A stretch of DNA of 64,000 bases from Hyphomicrobiales bacterium (GTDB taxonomy: Bacteria; Pseudomonadota; Alphaproteobacteria; Rhizobiales; Rhizobiaceae). Shown here in pieces: positions 8,536 to 17,170 of the stretch (within the stretch, counting starts at the first letter, position 1; every line of letters begins with the position of its first letter). A program made the position numbers and the translations under genes. The notes beneath the pieces were generated by a model. It did not search any database. It saw only the letters and a program-made list of their open reading frames with translations, and was not told the origin of the DNA. The stretch covers positions 1,178,001-1,242,000 of the forward strand of contig UBYA01000011.1 in NCBI GenBank assembly GCA_900469615.1, read 5' to 3'.

Positions 8536-9276
8536 ATGAAGCCTATGAACGCGACTGCCGCACCGGATATTCTGATAGTCGATGACGATCACGAGATACG
8601 CTCGCTCCTGAGCCGCTATCTGGAGGAGCAGGGTTTTCGCGTATCGACGGCGAGCGATCTTCGCGGATGCAACGATGCGCTCAACCGTCGCCAGCCGGAC
8701 CTGCTGGTGCTGGATGTGATGCTCCCCGACGGATCGGGCCTCGATCTATGCCGCGATCTGCGGAACCGCCGTCCCCGGGTTCCGGTCATTCTGCTGACTG
8801 CCTTGAAGGAGGACATAGACCGTATCCTCGGCCTTGAGATCGGCGCCGACGACTATCTCGGAAAGCCGTTCAATCCGCGCGAGCTGGCCGCTCGTATCCG
8901 GGCCGTCCTGCGCCGCACGAACGAGGATTCGTCCTCGGAGCCCGAGCAGAGGCGCTATCAGTTCGCAGACATGATGCTTGACCCGCAACTTCGTCGGGTA
9001 AGCAGGGACAATGGCGAGGTTATCTCGCTGACGGGCGCCGAATTCGATCTTCTCAAGGCGTTTCTGGAGCGGGCAGGGCGATTGCTGTCGCGCGATCAAC
9101 TGCTGGATCTGACGCAGGGGCGTGATCGCGATCCTGCCGACCGCTCGATCGACGTTCTGATGAGCCGCCTTCGTCGCAAGTTGGGAGAAACTGCGGAAGA
9201 GCCGATCTTCAGGACGATCCGCAATGGCGGCTACCAGCTCGTCGTTCCGGTAACGGCCGTCAAGGGCGAATTATGA
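8536..9276 (+). CDS. OmpR-family response regulator
   Basis: 246 residues from ATG 8536; an in-frame ATG at 8545 is an alternative and neither has a strong ribosome-binding site. The receiver (DILIVDDDHEIR, phosphorylation site DLLVLDVMLPDGSG, conserved Lys in DYLGKPFNPREL) is joined to a winged-helix output domain (SLTGAEFDLLKAFL, DRSIDVLMSRLRRKLG, IRNGGYQLVVP). It is the cytoplasmic partner of the kinase that follows with a 4-base ATGA overlap. The signal and regulon are unknown; it resembles the OmpR/EnvZ class of alphaproteobacteria. Confidence 0.92.
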   Translation: MKPMNATAAPDILIVDDDHEIRSLLSRYLEEQGFRVSTASDLRGCNDALNRRQPDLLVLDVMLPDGSGLDLCRDLRNRRPRVPVILLTALKEDIDRILGLEIGADDYLGKPFNPRELAARIRAVLRRTNEDSSSEPEQRRYQFADMMLDPQLRRVSRDNGEVISLTGAEFDLLKAFLERAGRLLSRDQLLDLTQGRDRDPADRSIDVLMSRLRRKLGETAEEPIFRTIRNGGYQLVVPVTAVKGEL

Positions 9277-10538
9277 GGTCGCTTGGCGCGCGCCTGGCGC
9301 TGCTCCTGTTGACGGCCATCGTTCTGGTGGTCATTTCCTCATCCTTCGTGGCAAGTCTCGTCATGCGCGGGCCGCGGCCGGACATGACCGTCGAGCGCAT
9401 GGCCAGGCAGCTTTCCATTCTGGCGACCTTCGCCGAGAAGGATAGAGCCACGGCGGCGGCGGCGGGACTGGTCGTTGCGCCCATGCCGGCGGAAGGCCAG
9501 CGCGACGAGGAGCTTTCCCGCTTCCTCATGGAAGCGCTGCTTCGTATTGCCGGCATGCGCGACGCGGTCATATCGCGTCAATCGACCGGAGAGATGATCG
9601 CGTCGCTGAAACTTTCCGACGGTAACTGGCTGATCACCCCAATGCCGCAACACGGTCCGCCGCCGGATGGCTGGAAGGTGCTCGTAGGGTGGCTCGGCCT
9701 GATCATCATCGGCAGTGTGCTGGTTTCCATTTTTGCCGCCTCGAAGATCATGAAACCGCTGCGCCTGCTGGAAGAGGCCGTTGCCGCGGTGAATCCGGAC
9801 GGCACATTGCCGCATATACCGGAAACCGGCCCCGGCGAGATTCGGGCCACCGCGCAAGCGCTCAACGGCCTGTCGGCCAGGGTGAAGGCAGCCACCGAAA
9901 GCCGCATGCGGCTCGTTGCCGCCGCCGGGCACGATCTGCGGACGCCCATGACCCGGATGCGCCTGCGGGCGGAATTCATCGCCGACGATGAGGAGCGACG
10001 CAAGTGGCTTGCCGATCTGGAGGAACTCGACATGATCGCCGACAGCGCCATCGGCCTCGTTCGGGAGGAGATTTCCAAGGACAGCCTCGAGCAGGTCAGG
10101 CTCGACAGGATCGTCCAGGACATCGTCACGGAACTGACTGCGATCGATTTGAACGTCAAGCACGGCGAACTTGAGCAGGCAACGATCTGCGCGGGACCGC
10201 TTGCCATCACCCGAGCATTGCGCAACCTGCTCATCAATGCCGCCACGCACGGCAAGTCGGCAACCGTGACGGTGACGCATCTCGGCAACCGGGCCGTCGT
10301 GAGAATCGTCGACACCGGTCCAGGCATTCCGGAAGACCGGCTGAACCAGGTATTCGAACCCTTCTTCCGCATCGACATAGCAAGGCAAAGATCCTTCCCC
10401 GGTGCCGGCCTCGGAATGGCGATAGCGCGTGAGATCATCACCCGGTTCGAAGGGGAAATCACCGTGCGCAACCGCCAGCCCAAAGGGCTGGAACAGGTGG
10501 TGTCGTTCAAAAGTGCCGACGCCAAGACGGCAGGTTAG
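9273..10538 (+). CDS. EnvZ-like sensor histidine kinase
   Basis: 421 residues. A first membrane helix (LALLLLTAIVLVVISSSFVA) and a second (VLVGWLGLIIIGSVLVSIFA) bracket a short periplasmic region of about 110 residues. A HAMP domain follows (IMKPLRLLEEAV), then the H-box AAGHDLRTPMTRMRLRAEF and an HATPase with NLLINAATHG, DTGPGIP and GAGLGMAIAREI. The H-box pattern with Asp after His and RMRLR is typical of EnvZ relatives. It is translationally coupled to the response regulator. The small periplasmic part contains no recognised ligand domain. Confidence 0.92.
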   Translation: MRSLGARLALLLLTAIVLVVISSSFVASLVMRGPRPDMTVERMARQLSILATFAEKDRATAAAAGLVVAPMPAEGQRDEELSRFLMEALLRIAGMRDAVISRQSTGEMIASLKLSDGNWLITPMPQHGPPPDGWKVLVGWLGLIIIGSVLVSIFAASKIMKPLRLLEEAVAAVNPDGTLPHIPETGPGEIRATAQALNGLSARVKAATESRMRLVAAAGHDLRTPMTRMRLRAEFIADDEERRKWLADLEELDMIADSAIGLVREEISKDSLEQVRLDRIVQDIVTELTAIDLNVKHGELEQATICAGPLAITRALRNLLINAATHGKSATVTVTHLGNRAVVRIVDTGPGIPEDRLNQVFEPFFRIDIARQRSFPGAGLGMAIAREIITRFEGEITVRNRQPKGLEQVVSFKSADAKTAG

Positions 10539-11035
10539 GGCGATACCGGAAAAAGCGTGCAGCGGCTTTCCGTCCGAAACTGCGGCAGCAAAGAGAGGGA
10601 GCGATCCGGCGATTCCGTGAAGAACGGAACCGGCCCGGCACAGGCAGCCCGATCGAATCGATATCCGGATACAGCCTCGGCTCCCGTCGAAAACGTGGCT
10701 CTGTTCAGCCCGGAATCCCGTGAAAGCCGGACTTTACTTGTGTAGTGCACTCGAAAATACGGTAAGCGGCAATATTCATAGTAAAGCAGCAGAATTTGCT
10801 AAATAACGTCATTCGGATAGAAAAGCCGAGACACCAAATGTCATCAAAATGCCCTGCTTCAGCAATGTTCGGAAATGTTGCGGGCATCAACTGATGTAAA
10901 ATTATGGCCGGTCAGCAGCTTGGCTCGAGCAGGCTTTGATCGCCCCGCATACCCGGCTTCGCCATGACGCCCCCAACACGAATGGCGAAGCCGGATTGCT
11001 TTTCCGGCCCCGCCACTCCGTTTTTTCTGAAAATA
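10539..11035. other. Spacer between convergent kinase and macB genes
   Basis: About 500 bp without a credible gene. It contains an AT-rich stretch (10740-10910) and the inverted repeat listed at 10953-10994. Because the flanking genes converge, no promoter is needed here. Confidence 0.5.
10953..10994. terminator. Inverted repeat between convergent genes, probable terminator
   Basis: Perfect 13-bp arms ccggcttcgccat (10953-10965) and atggcgaagccgg (10982-10994) surround a 16-base loop, 42 bp beyond the macB stop. There is no long T run on either strand, so bidirectional termination is inferred from strength and position. Confidence 0.55.
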
Positions 11036-12991
11036 TCAATCTCTCGATAGCGCTGCTACGGGATCGAGCAACGAGGCGTTACGCGCCGGCAGGTAGCCGA
11101 AGGTCAGGCCGATCGCGCAGGAGCACGCGAACGCCAGGATGATCGAGCCGGCCGAATAGATCAGCGTGAAGCTGGATCCGAAATGATTGAAGGCGAAGCC
11201 GAAGCCTAGCGCCGTTGCGATGCCGAAAGCACCACCCAGCAGACAGACCAGCACCGCTTCGATCAGGAACTGCTGGAGAATGTCCAGACGTCTCGCGCCG
11301 ACAGCCATGCGCACGCCGATTTCCGCAATGCGCTCCGACACCGAGACCAGCATGATATTCATGACCCCGATACCGCCGACCAGCAGCGAGATCACGGCGA
11401 TCGCCGAGACGAGGAGCGTCATCGTGCGGGTCGTGCTGGTGATGGTCTGGCGAATGTCGTCGGTGTTGAGAATGAAGAAATCCCTGGTGCCGTGGCGGCG
11501 CTCCAGAAATTGCGTAACGGCCGTCTCCGCCGTCGAGCTCTCGGTATTGTCGGCGACGCGCACGGTGATGCTGCGTAGCGACATGTCGCCGAGGAGGCGT
11601 GCCTGGACGCCGGTGTAGGGCAGGTAGACGGAAAGGTTGTCGCTGGAGCCGAAGCCGCCTTGCTGCGAGGCGATGACGCCGATGACGCGCACGGGGACCT
11701 TGCCGACCAGGATCGTTTGTCCGACCGGGTCGAGGCCCCTGTCGGTGAACAAGGTCGTCGCTGTGTTTTGATCGATCACCGCATCCTGCGACAGCCGCCG
11801 CACGCTGTCGGCGTCGAAGAGCTTGCCGGCGACCAGCTTCGACCCCTTCACAGAGAAATATGCATCGCCGACGCCGTTGATGAGGGCATTCGCCTCGGTC
11901 GAACCGAAACGCACGGTGCTGCTTGTCGAGACGGTCGGCGTGACGGCGGCGACATAGGTCAGTTTCGCCAGCGCGTCGGCGTCTGCGACCACCAGGGTCT
12001 TGATGCGCCCCGAGCGCGTGTCGCCGAAGCTCTTTCCGGGAAAGATTTCGAGCGTATTCGTGCCGAGGCTGTTGATATTTTCCAGCACCTTGCGCTGCGA
12101 TCCCTCGCCGAGCGCGATGACGCTGACGACGGATGCAATGCCGATGACGATGCCGAGCATGGTCAGGAACGTACGCAATCGATGGGCCTTGAGCGCAAGG
12201 ATCGCCATTCGGAAGGCTTCCGCCAGCCGGCCGGCCATTTCCTGCCAGACGGATTTGCCGAAGCCGGTTTCGGCGGCGGAGACTTGCGACGGATGGGCCG
12301 CCTTGCGCGTGCGTCGATCGGCAACGATCCGCCCGTCGGAAATCTCGATGATGCGATCGGCACATGCGGCAACGTTCATGTCGTGGGTGACGATGACGAT
12401 CGTATGGCCTTCGGCGTGCAGCTCGCCAAGGATGCGAAGAACCTCCTCGCCGCTCTGCCGGTCGAGTGCGCCGGTCGGCTCATCGGCGAGGATCACGTTG
12501 CCGTTGTTCATCAGGGCCCGGGCTATCGAAACCCGCTGCTGCTGGCCGCCCGAAAGCTGACCGGGGCGGTGGCTGCCCCGCTCACCCATGCCGAGACGCT
12601 GGAGAAGTGCCGCCGCGCGGGCCCGCCTCGTTTCACCCGGCTGCCCGGCGTAGATCGCGGGCACTTCGACATTGCCGATCGCCGTCAGTTCGGAAAGCAG
12701 GTGGTAGCGCTGGAAAATGAAGCCGAAATGCTCCCTGCGCAGTTTGGACAGGGCGTCGCTGTCCAGGCGATGCGTCTGCGCGCCGGCAATCGCATAGGTG
12801 CCATCGGTCGGGCGGTCCAGCAGGCCGATGATGTTCATCAGCGTGGATTTGCCCGAACCGGAAGGCCCGACGATGGCAACCATTTCGCCTTCGGCGATCG
12901 ACAGGTCGATATCCTGCAGGACCGCAATCGTGCGGTCTCCGGATTGATATTCCCGGCGCACGCCTTTTAATTCGATAATGGGGGAAGACAT
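11036..12991 (-). CDS. macB: MacB-type efflux ABC transporter (ATPase-permease fusion)
   Basis: 651 residues, the full length of MacB. The N-terminal ABC domain has Walker A GPSGSGKST, signature LSGGQQQRV and Walker B ILADEPTGALD. A transmembrane helix near residue 275 (FLTMLGIVIGIASVVSVIAL) leads into a periplasmic MacB_PCD domain, and three more helices follow in the FtsX domain (TMTLLVSAIAVISLLVGGIG). It is a mechanotransmission ABC protein that drives export through MacA and a TolC-type channel. It lies 3 bp after macA and is last in the tolC-macA-macB operon. The substrate (macrolide, peptide or lipid) cannot be told. Confidence 0.92.
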   Translation of the reverse strand: MSSPIIELKGVRREYQSGDRTIAVLQDIDLSIAEGEMVAIVGPSGSGKSTLMNIIGLLDRPTDGTYAIAGAQTHRLDSDALSKLRREHFGFIFQRYHLLSELTAIGNVEVPAIYAGQPGETRRARAAALLQRLGMGERGSHRPGQLSGGQQQRVSIARALMNNGNVILADEPTGALDRQSGEEVLRILGELHAEGHTIVIVTHDMNVAACADRIIEISDGRIVADRRTRKAAHPSQVSAAETGFGKSVWQEMAGRLAEAFRMAILALKAHRLRTFLTMLGIVIGIASVVSVIALGEGSQRKVLENINSLGTNTLEIFPGKSFGDTRSGRIKTLVVADADALAKLTYVAAVTPTVSTSSTVRFGSTEANALINGVGDAYFSVKGSKLVAGKLFDADSVRRLSQDAVIDQNTATTLFTDRGLDPVGQTILVGKVPVRVIGVIASQQGGFGSSDNLSVYLPYTGVQARLLGDMSLRSITVRVADNTESSTAETAVTQFLERRHGTRDFFILNTDDIRQTITSTTRTMTLLVSAIAVISLLVGGIGVMNIMLVSVSERIAEIGVRMAVGARRLDILQQFLIEAVLVCLLGGAFGIATALGFGFAFNHFGSSFTLIYSAGSIILAFACSCAIGLTFGYLPARNASLLDPVAALSRD

Positions 12992-12994
12992 CGT

Positions 12995-14311
12995 TCAGAA
13001 CCCCATTGGTGGTGGCGGGCCGCCGTTGTTGTTGCTCTTGGCCGTCGTGGCGCTTGCCTCGCCGATCACGACCTTCTCTCCCTCCGACAGGCCGGAGCGG
13101 ATTTCGGCCGAGACATTGTTGTTGAGACCGACCGCGACCGCGCGCCGGCTTCGCTCGCCGTCGTCATTCACGACTTGAACGGCGTAGGAGCCGTCGGCCG
13201 ACTTTGCGCCCAGCGCGGAGGAGGGGATGATAAGGGCATCCTTGGCCCGGCCGAGAACGATGTGAACCTCCGCCGACATATAGGTGCGGAAGTAATTGTC
13301 GGGGTTCGGCACTGCAAACACGCCGTTGTAATAGATCGCCGAGGACGAGGATGACGATGTCGTACTGCTGCTCGACGAGGTTGTGCTCGACGACGAGGTG
13401 ACGCTGCTGTCGCTTGTGATCGATTCCGGCGCCGGTTCGATCGACTGCAATGTTGCCTCATACCGGGTGCCCGGATCGCCGAGAATAGTGAAATAGACCG
13501 GCTGTCCTACCTTGACCTTGACGACATCGGCTTCCGAGATTTCGGTGCGGACGATCATGGTGTCGAGTTGTCCGAGGATGACGATGGTCGGCGCCGATTG
13601 TGCGGCGTTCACCGTCTGACCCTGCTGGTTGACGATGGCAAGCACCGTGCCATCCATCGGCGCGGTGATGCGCGTATAGGAGAGGTTGGCGCGTGCGGTT
13701 TCCACCGCGACTTCGGCCGATGTGATCTGCGCGTCGATGGCTGCGATCTGGGCCGTGATCTTCCTGACGCTCGCTTGCGCGCTATCGAGGTCGGCTTTGG
13801 AGCCGGCCTGGTTGCGGAATACCGTCTGCTGGCGGACGAGCGTCAGCTCCGCATTCGCAAGTTCGGCCTCGCTCTCCTGCCGCTGTGCCTTGATGTTCGC
13901 CAGGGACGCCTGAGCGGTCCTCAGGTCGTTGCTTTGTGTGGTCGAGTCGATTTCGGCAACCAGCGTATCCTTCTTCACCGTATCGCCGAGCTTGACGTGC
14001 AGCGCGGTGATCCGTCCGGAAACCTGCGCGCCGACGGCAACCAGCTTGGCCGGCCTGAACGTACCGGAGGCGAGCACCGCCTCCTCGACGTCGCCACGCG
14101 TGACCGGCGCCGTGATGGCCGGCGTGGTCTGCTGGTCGAAATAGCCATAGTGGAACGAGAGAAAGCCAATCGCGGCGAGCGCAAGGAGTGCGACAACCAG
14201 CAGATGCCGCATTCCGACACGCGGGCGCGATGGAGATTTCGCGGGAGCAGCCTCCTTGGCGCGTTTCGGACTGACGGTCGCCGGTGCTTTATGGTCCAGG
14301 GTGTTCAGCAT
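12995..14311 (-). CDS. macA: MacA/HlyD-family periplasmic adaptor with a serine-rich insert
   Basis: 438 residues. An N-terminal membrane anchor at about 36-55 (LLVVALLALAAIGFLSFHYG) is followed by the lipoyl half-motif VAVGAQVSGRITALHVKLGD, a long helical hairpin (residues 130-205), the second lipoyl half (ITAPMDGTVLAIVNQQGQ) and a beta-barrel domain. It bridges MacB and the outer-membrane channel. Residues 298-324 are almost all Ser and Thr, an insert within the beta-barrel region just before AIYYNGVFAVPN. It lies 4 bp after the channel gene and 3 bp before macB, so co-expression is certain. Confidence 0.9.
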   Translation of the reverse strand: MLNTLDHKAPATVSPKRAKEAAPAKSPSRPRVGMRHLLVVALLALAAIGFLSFHYGYFDQQTTPAITAPVTRGDVEEAVLASGTFRPAKLVAVGAQVSGRITALHVKLGDTVKKDTLVAEIDSTTQSNDLRTAQASLANIKAQRQESEAELANAELTLVRQQTVFRNQAGSKADLDSAQASVRKITAQIAAIDAQITSAEVAVETARANLSYTRITAPMDGTVLAIVNQQGQTVNAAQSAPTIVILGQLDTMIVRTEISEADVVKVKVGQPVYFTILGDPGTRYEATLQSIEPAPESITSDSSVTSSSSTTSSSSSTTSSSSSSAIYYNGVFAVPNPDNYFRTYMSAEVHIVLGRAKDALIIPSSALGAKSADGSYAVQVVNDDGERSRRAVAVGLNNNVSAEIRSGLSEGEKVVIGEASATTAKSNNNGGPPPPMGF

Positions 14312-14315
14312 GAGA

Positions 14316-15806
14316 TTACTTTGCCATGGTCAGGTGCGGGCCGGTGTTGGTGTCGATGACGGCCGGGGTCGAGGCGTCGACCTGCCCGTTCCAGCCACCG
14401 CCCAGCGCCTTGTTGAGGGCGATATAGTCGGTGGCGATCGACGCCCGGCTTTGAATGACGGATTCCTCGGCGCTGTAGAGCGAGCGCTCGGCATCGAGCA
14501 CATCGAGAAAATCGGTGACGCCGGCCTTGTTGAGCGTCCGCGAAAGATCGGAGGCACGGCGATAGGAGCTGCTGGAGGAGACGAGCTTGACGTATTTCAT
14601 GCGCTCCTGGGTCAGCGAGACCACGGCGTTTTCGACATCTTCCATCGCCGACAGGACGGCCGCCTGATAGGCAATGAAGTATTGATCGCGCTCGGCCTTG
14701 GCAACATCGACGGCCGCCTTGAGCTGACCGCCCTGGAAGAGCGGCACCGTCAGCGACGGGCCGAGCGACCAGCCGATGGAGGATTTTTTGGCGAGATCGC
14801 CGATGCTGGCGGCGGAAGATGTGATGTCACCAGTTAGTGAAATGGATGGATAGCGATTGGCTTCGGCCTGGCCGATCTTCGCCGTATATTGCGCAAGCTG
14901 CCGCTCCGCGAGGCGAACGTCCGGCCGCGACGCAAGGATGTCGGCGGGAATGCCCGTCGCAACATTCATCTTCGGACTTGGGATCGGTCCTCCGGCCTTG
15001 AGCGTATCTTCCAGTGCCGCGGGCGGTTTGCCCAGCAATACGCTCAGGCGATGAACCGCTTCGACATAGGAAATCTGATACGTCGGGATGTCGGATTCCG
15101 TGCTGGCGGCCAGCGCATCGGCCTTGGCGGTATCGACGCCGGTGGCGCTGCCTGCCTGATATTCCGCATGCGTCAGCGCCGCGCTCTTGCGCTGCGACAC
15201 GGCGGTGCGCCTGGCCAGATCACGCAGCGCCTGATATTCGCGCGCCTGTACATAGTAGGATGCGACGTCGCCGATCAGCGTCAGCATCGTATCGCGCAGC
15301 TGCTCGTCGGCAACATCGACGCCATACTTTGCCGCCTCGGCCGCGCGTTTGTTGCCGCCGAAGAGATCGAGCTCCCAGCTGGCGTCGAAACCTCCCTGAT
15401 AGATCGTGGAAAATGTCGCGTCGGATGTGCCGCTCTCGGTTGCGGAGGTGCGTGAGCGCGTTCCGGAACTGCTTGCCTCCACCGTCGGAAACAAGGTTCC
15501 TCTCTGTTCCCGGTAGGTGGCCCGCGCTTCGCGGATCTTGGCCTTGGCGGTCGCCACGTCCAGATTGCCGGCGATCGCTTCCTCGATCAGCGCGTCGAGC
15601 GTCGGATCCTTGAGCTGCTTCCACCATTGCGACAGCTGCGGCGCCTTCGAAGGTTTGGAGCCGGTCTTGCCGGCCCAGTGAGACGGCATGGCAAGATCCG
15701 GCGTGCGGTAGTCGGGGCCGACGACGCAGCTTGTCAATGCGCTGGCAAGCCCGACGGCAAGGGCGATACTCGACAGCCCTTTGTATGAACGCAAATATGT
15801 CGGCAA
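14316..15806 (-). CDS. NodT/TolC-family outer-membrane efflux lipoprotein
   Basis: About 496 residues from a TTG at 15806, preceded by AGGGA; the open frame extends upstream to 15995 but that part is not protein-like. A lipoprotein signal peptide is evident (SSIALAVGLASALTSC followed by VVGPDYRTP, the NodT-type start). Two OEP repeats follow, with ASWELDLFGG and SRPDVRLAERQLAQYTAKIG as landmarks. It forms the trimeric outer-membrane duct for the MacA-MacB pump encoded immediately downstream. The first gene of the efflux operon; two strong hairpins lie in its 5' flank (15931-15985). Confidence 0.88.
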   Translation of the reverse strand: MPTYLRSYKGLSSIALAVGLASALTSCVVGPDYRTPDLAMPSHWAGKTGSKPSKAPQLSQWWKQLKDPTLDALIEEAIAGNLDVATAKAKIREARATYREQRGTLFPTVEASSSGTRSRTSATESGTSDATFSTIYQGGFDASWELDLFGGNKRAAEAAKYGVDVADEQLRDTMLTLIGDVASYYVQAREYQALRDLARRTAVSQRKSAALTHAEYQAGSATGVDTAKADALAASTESDIPTYQISYVEAVHRLSVLLGKPPAALEDTLKAGGPIPSPKMNVATGIPADILASRPDVRLAERQLAQYTAKIGQAEANRYPSISLTGDITSSAASIGDLAKKSSIGWSLGPSLTVPLFQGGQLKAAVDVAKAERDQYFIAYQAAVLSAMEDVENAVVSLTQERMKYVKLVSSSSSYRRASDLSRTLNKAGVTDFLDVLDAERSLYSAEESVIQSRASIATDYIALNKALGGGWNGQVDASTPAVIDTNTGPHLTMAK

Positions 15807-15930
15807 GATTTCTATCCCTGATCGTTGGTCTTTTGTGCTGGCCTTCGGCGAGGCCGGGACAGGCGACGGAGCGTTTCGGGAAGCGATCTGCTGTCTTCCA
15901 CGGGAAGAACGATGGTGCTCGCACGCCTTT

Positions 15931-15985
15931 GGTCCGGGAGCGCCGGGCGGGGCGCTCCCGGACCATTCGGCTCCTTGAGGAGCCG
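15931..15985. repeat. Two tandem hairpins upstream of the efflux operon
   Basis: The first has perfect 14-bp arms (15931-15944 and 15951-15964) with a 6-base loop. The second has 7-bp arms cggctcc / ggagccg (15968-15974, 15979-15985) with loop TTGA. They lie in the 292-bp gap between the Spy-like gene and the channel gene, both on the minus strand. There is no T run, so they may be a weak terminator, an mRNA processing or stabilising element, or a member of an intergenic palindrome family. Confidence 0.6.
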
Positions 15986-16098
15986 CTCCTTCCAACCGAC
16001 AGGGGCGTCCGGGGGGATCTCAATCGGTTGGAGGCGGAGAGAAAATGGTCTCAGTCGATTTTGCAGCGGGATGTCCCTGGCCTGACCTCTATCGTCGT

Positions 16099-16728
16099 TC
16101 AGCGGAACGGATGCGGGCCGGGAACGAGCGATCGTTCGGCGTCCTCGAGCTTGGTGAGCTGATCCGATGTCAAAACGCTGCGGAGCGCGGCCGCCTTGTC
16201 CTTGAGAACGGCGGCCTTGGCGGCGCGCTCCAGCGCGCGCTCGGCAATATGCTCGCCGAAGAGTTGCGCCGGCTTACCCGCATCATGGTCGGCCTGAGGG
16301 GGGACTACGTCATCGCCGCTGGGCGGACCGGGCGGCCGATGCCCGGGGGGCGTCAGAAAATCCGTCAGCGCGCTGGTGTAGTCTCTCCAGGCATCCAGCT
16401 GGGCGCTGCGGATACCGATGAGCGTCTCCATCGCGGATAGCTCGCCTGCGAGCTCCAGAGCCGGGTTGCCCCCGTGCGGGAAACCGCCTGGCGGTTCATG
16501 CGGCGGCATGGGCATGCCATCGCCGAAAGCCATCATCGGCCCATGGGGATGCGGGCCGGGCCAAGGCTCGCAGCCGCCCGGCATGCCTGCCGGCGCAGGG
16601 TGAGCAGCCTCTGTAACGGCAGGCGCCTGCGCGTCTGGCGCGACGGCCGGCTCCGCGGCATAAGCTGCGGCGGTCATGCCGCCGACGACTGTTATCAATA
16701 AAGTTGCGACGATATATCGTTGCCTCAT
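16099..16728 (-). CDS. Spy/CpxP-like periplasmic protein (LTxxQ family)
   Basis: 209 residues from ATG 16728, chosen over ATG 16743 because AAGG lies 8 bases upstream. The signal peptide is clear (YIVATLLITVVGGMTAAAYAAEP). The mature part starts with a Pro/His/Met/Gly-rich tail (residues about 40-90) and continues with an alpha-helical region holding an LTxxQ-type motif (SVLTSDQLTKLEDAE), as in Spy, CpxP and CnrX relatives. Such proteins act as periplasmic chaperones or metal/envelope-stress sensors. It lies upstream of, and co-directional with, the efflux operon, which suggests a shared envelope-stress or metal response. The role is inferred. Confidence 0.72.
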   Translation of the reverse strand: MRQRYIVATLLITVVGGMTAAAYAAEPAVAPDAQAPAVTEAAHPAPAGMPGGCEPWPGPHPHGPMMAFGDGMPMPPHEPPGGFPHGGNPALELAGELSAMETLIGIRSAQLDAWRDYTSALTDFLTPPGHRPPGPPSGDDVVPPQADHDAGKPAQLFGEHIAERALERAAKAAVLKDKAAALRSVLTSDQLTKLEDAERSLVPGPHPFR

Positions 16729-17170
16729 GATCAGTGCCTTCATTACGATTAACTGATGCCGAGGCTAACGAGGCTGTATGAATGCAATACGTCCGTATGT
16801 TTCTGCGTATTTCCCGGAAAAGGAATATTGCGAACGAAGTTTTCTACGAGCCCGGCGGCAACATTTTTTTACATTTTTCTTCGCGTGGAGACGCAATGCT
16901 TTGGCTTTTGGCCGGATAAGCGCCGAATCCTGACGCGGTGATCGCCATTCTGTCGATTCTCTCGCCTTCCGAACCTGTCTCAACAGGAGCCGGCTGGCTA
17001 TCGCGCTTGCCGCGTCCTCGCCGGGCGGGCGGCAACGCGGTGCGCAGACGCCTGCAATGCCGAGCATTTTCCTTGTCGACAGTTTGCCCACAAGAGGAAT
17101 AGTGTCGGCGGCATCGCGCCTCATACGAAATGAAAATGCGCAAGACCGAAAGAGTTGAGGAGAGTAAAAA
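16729..17170. other. Divergent promoter region between Spy-like and M24 peptidase genes
   Basis: 442 bp with no credible gene. An AT-rich section at 16780-16900 contains the palindrome ATACG-TC-CGTAT at 16787-16798, a possible operator for the minus-strand gene. GAGGAGAG at 17157-17164 is the ribosome-binding site of the M24 peptidase gene. Confidence 0.45.

Noticed and set aside
15807..15995. Upstream extension of the NodT-type channel gene
   Set aside because: It would bury the lipoprotein signal peptide 70 residues inside the chain and run through the hairpins.
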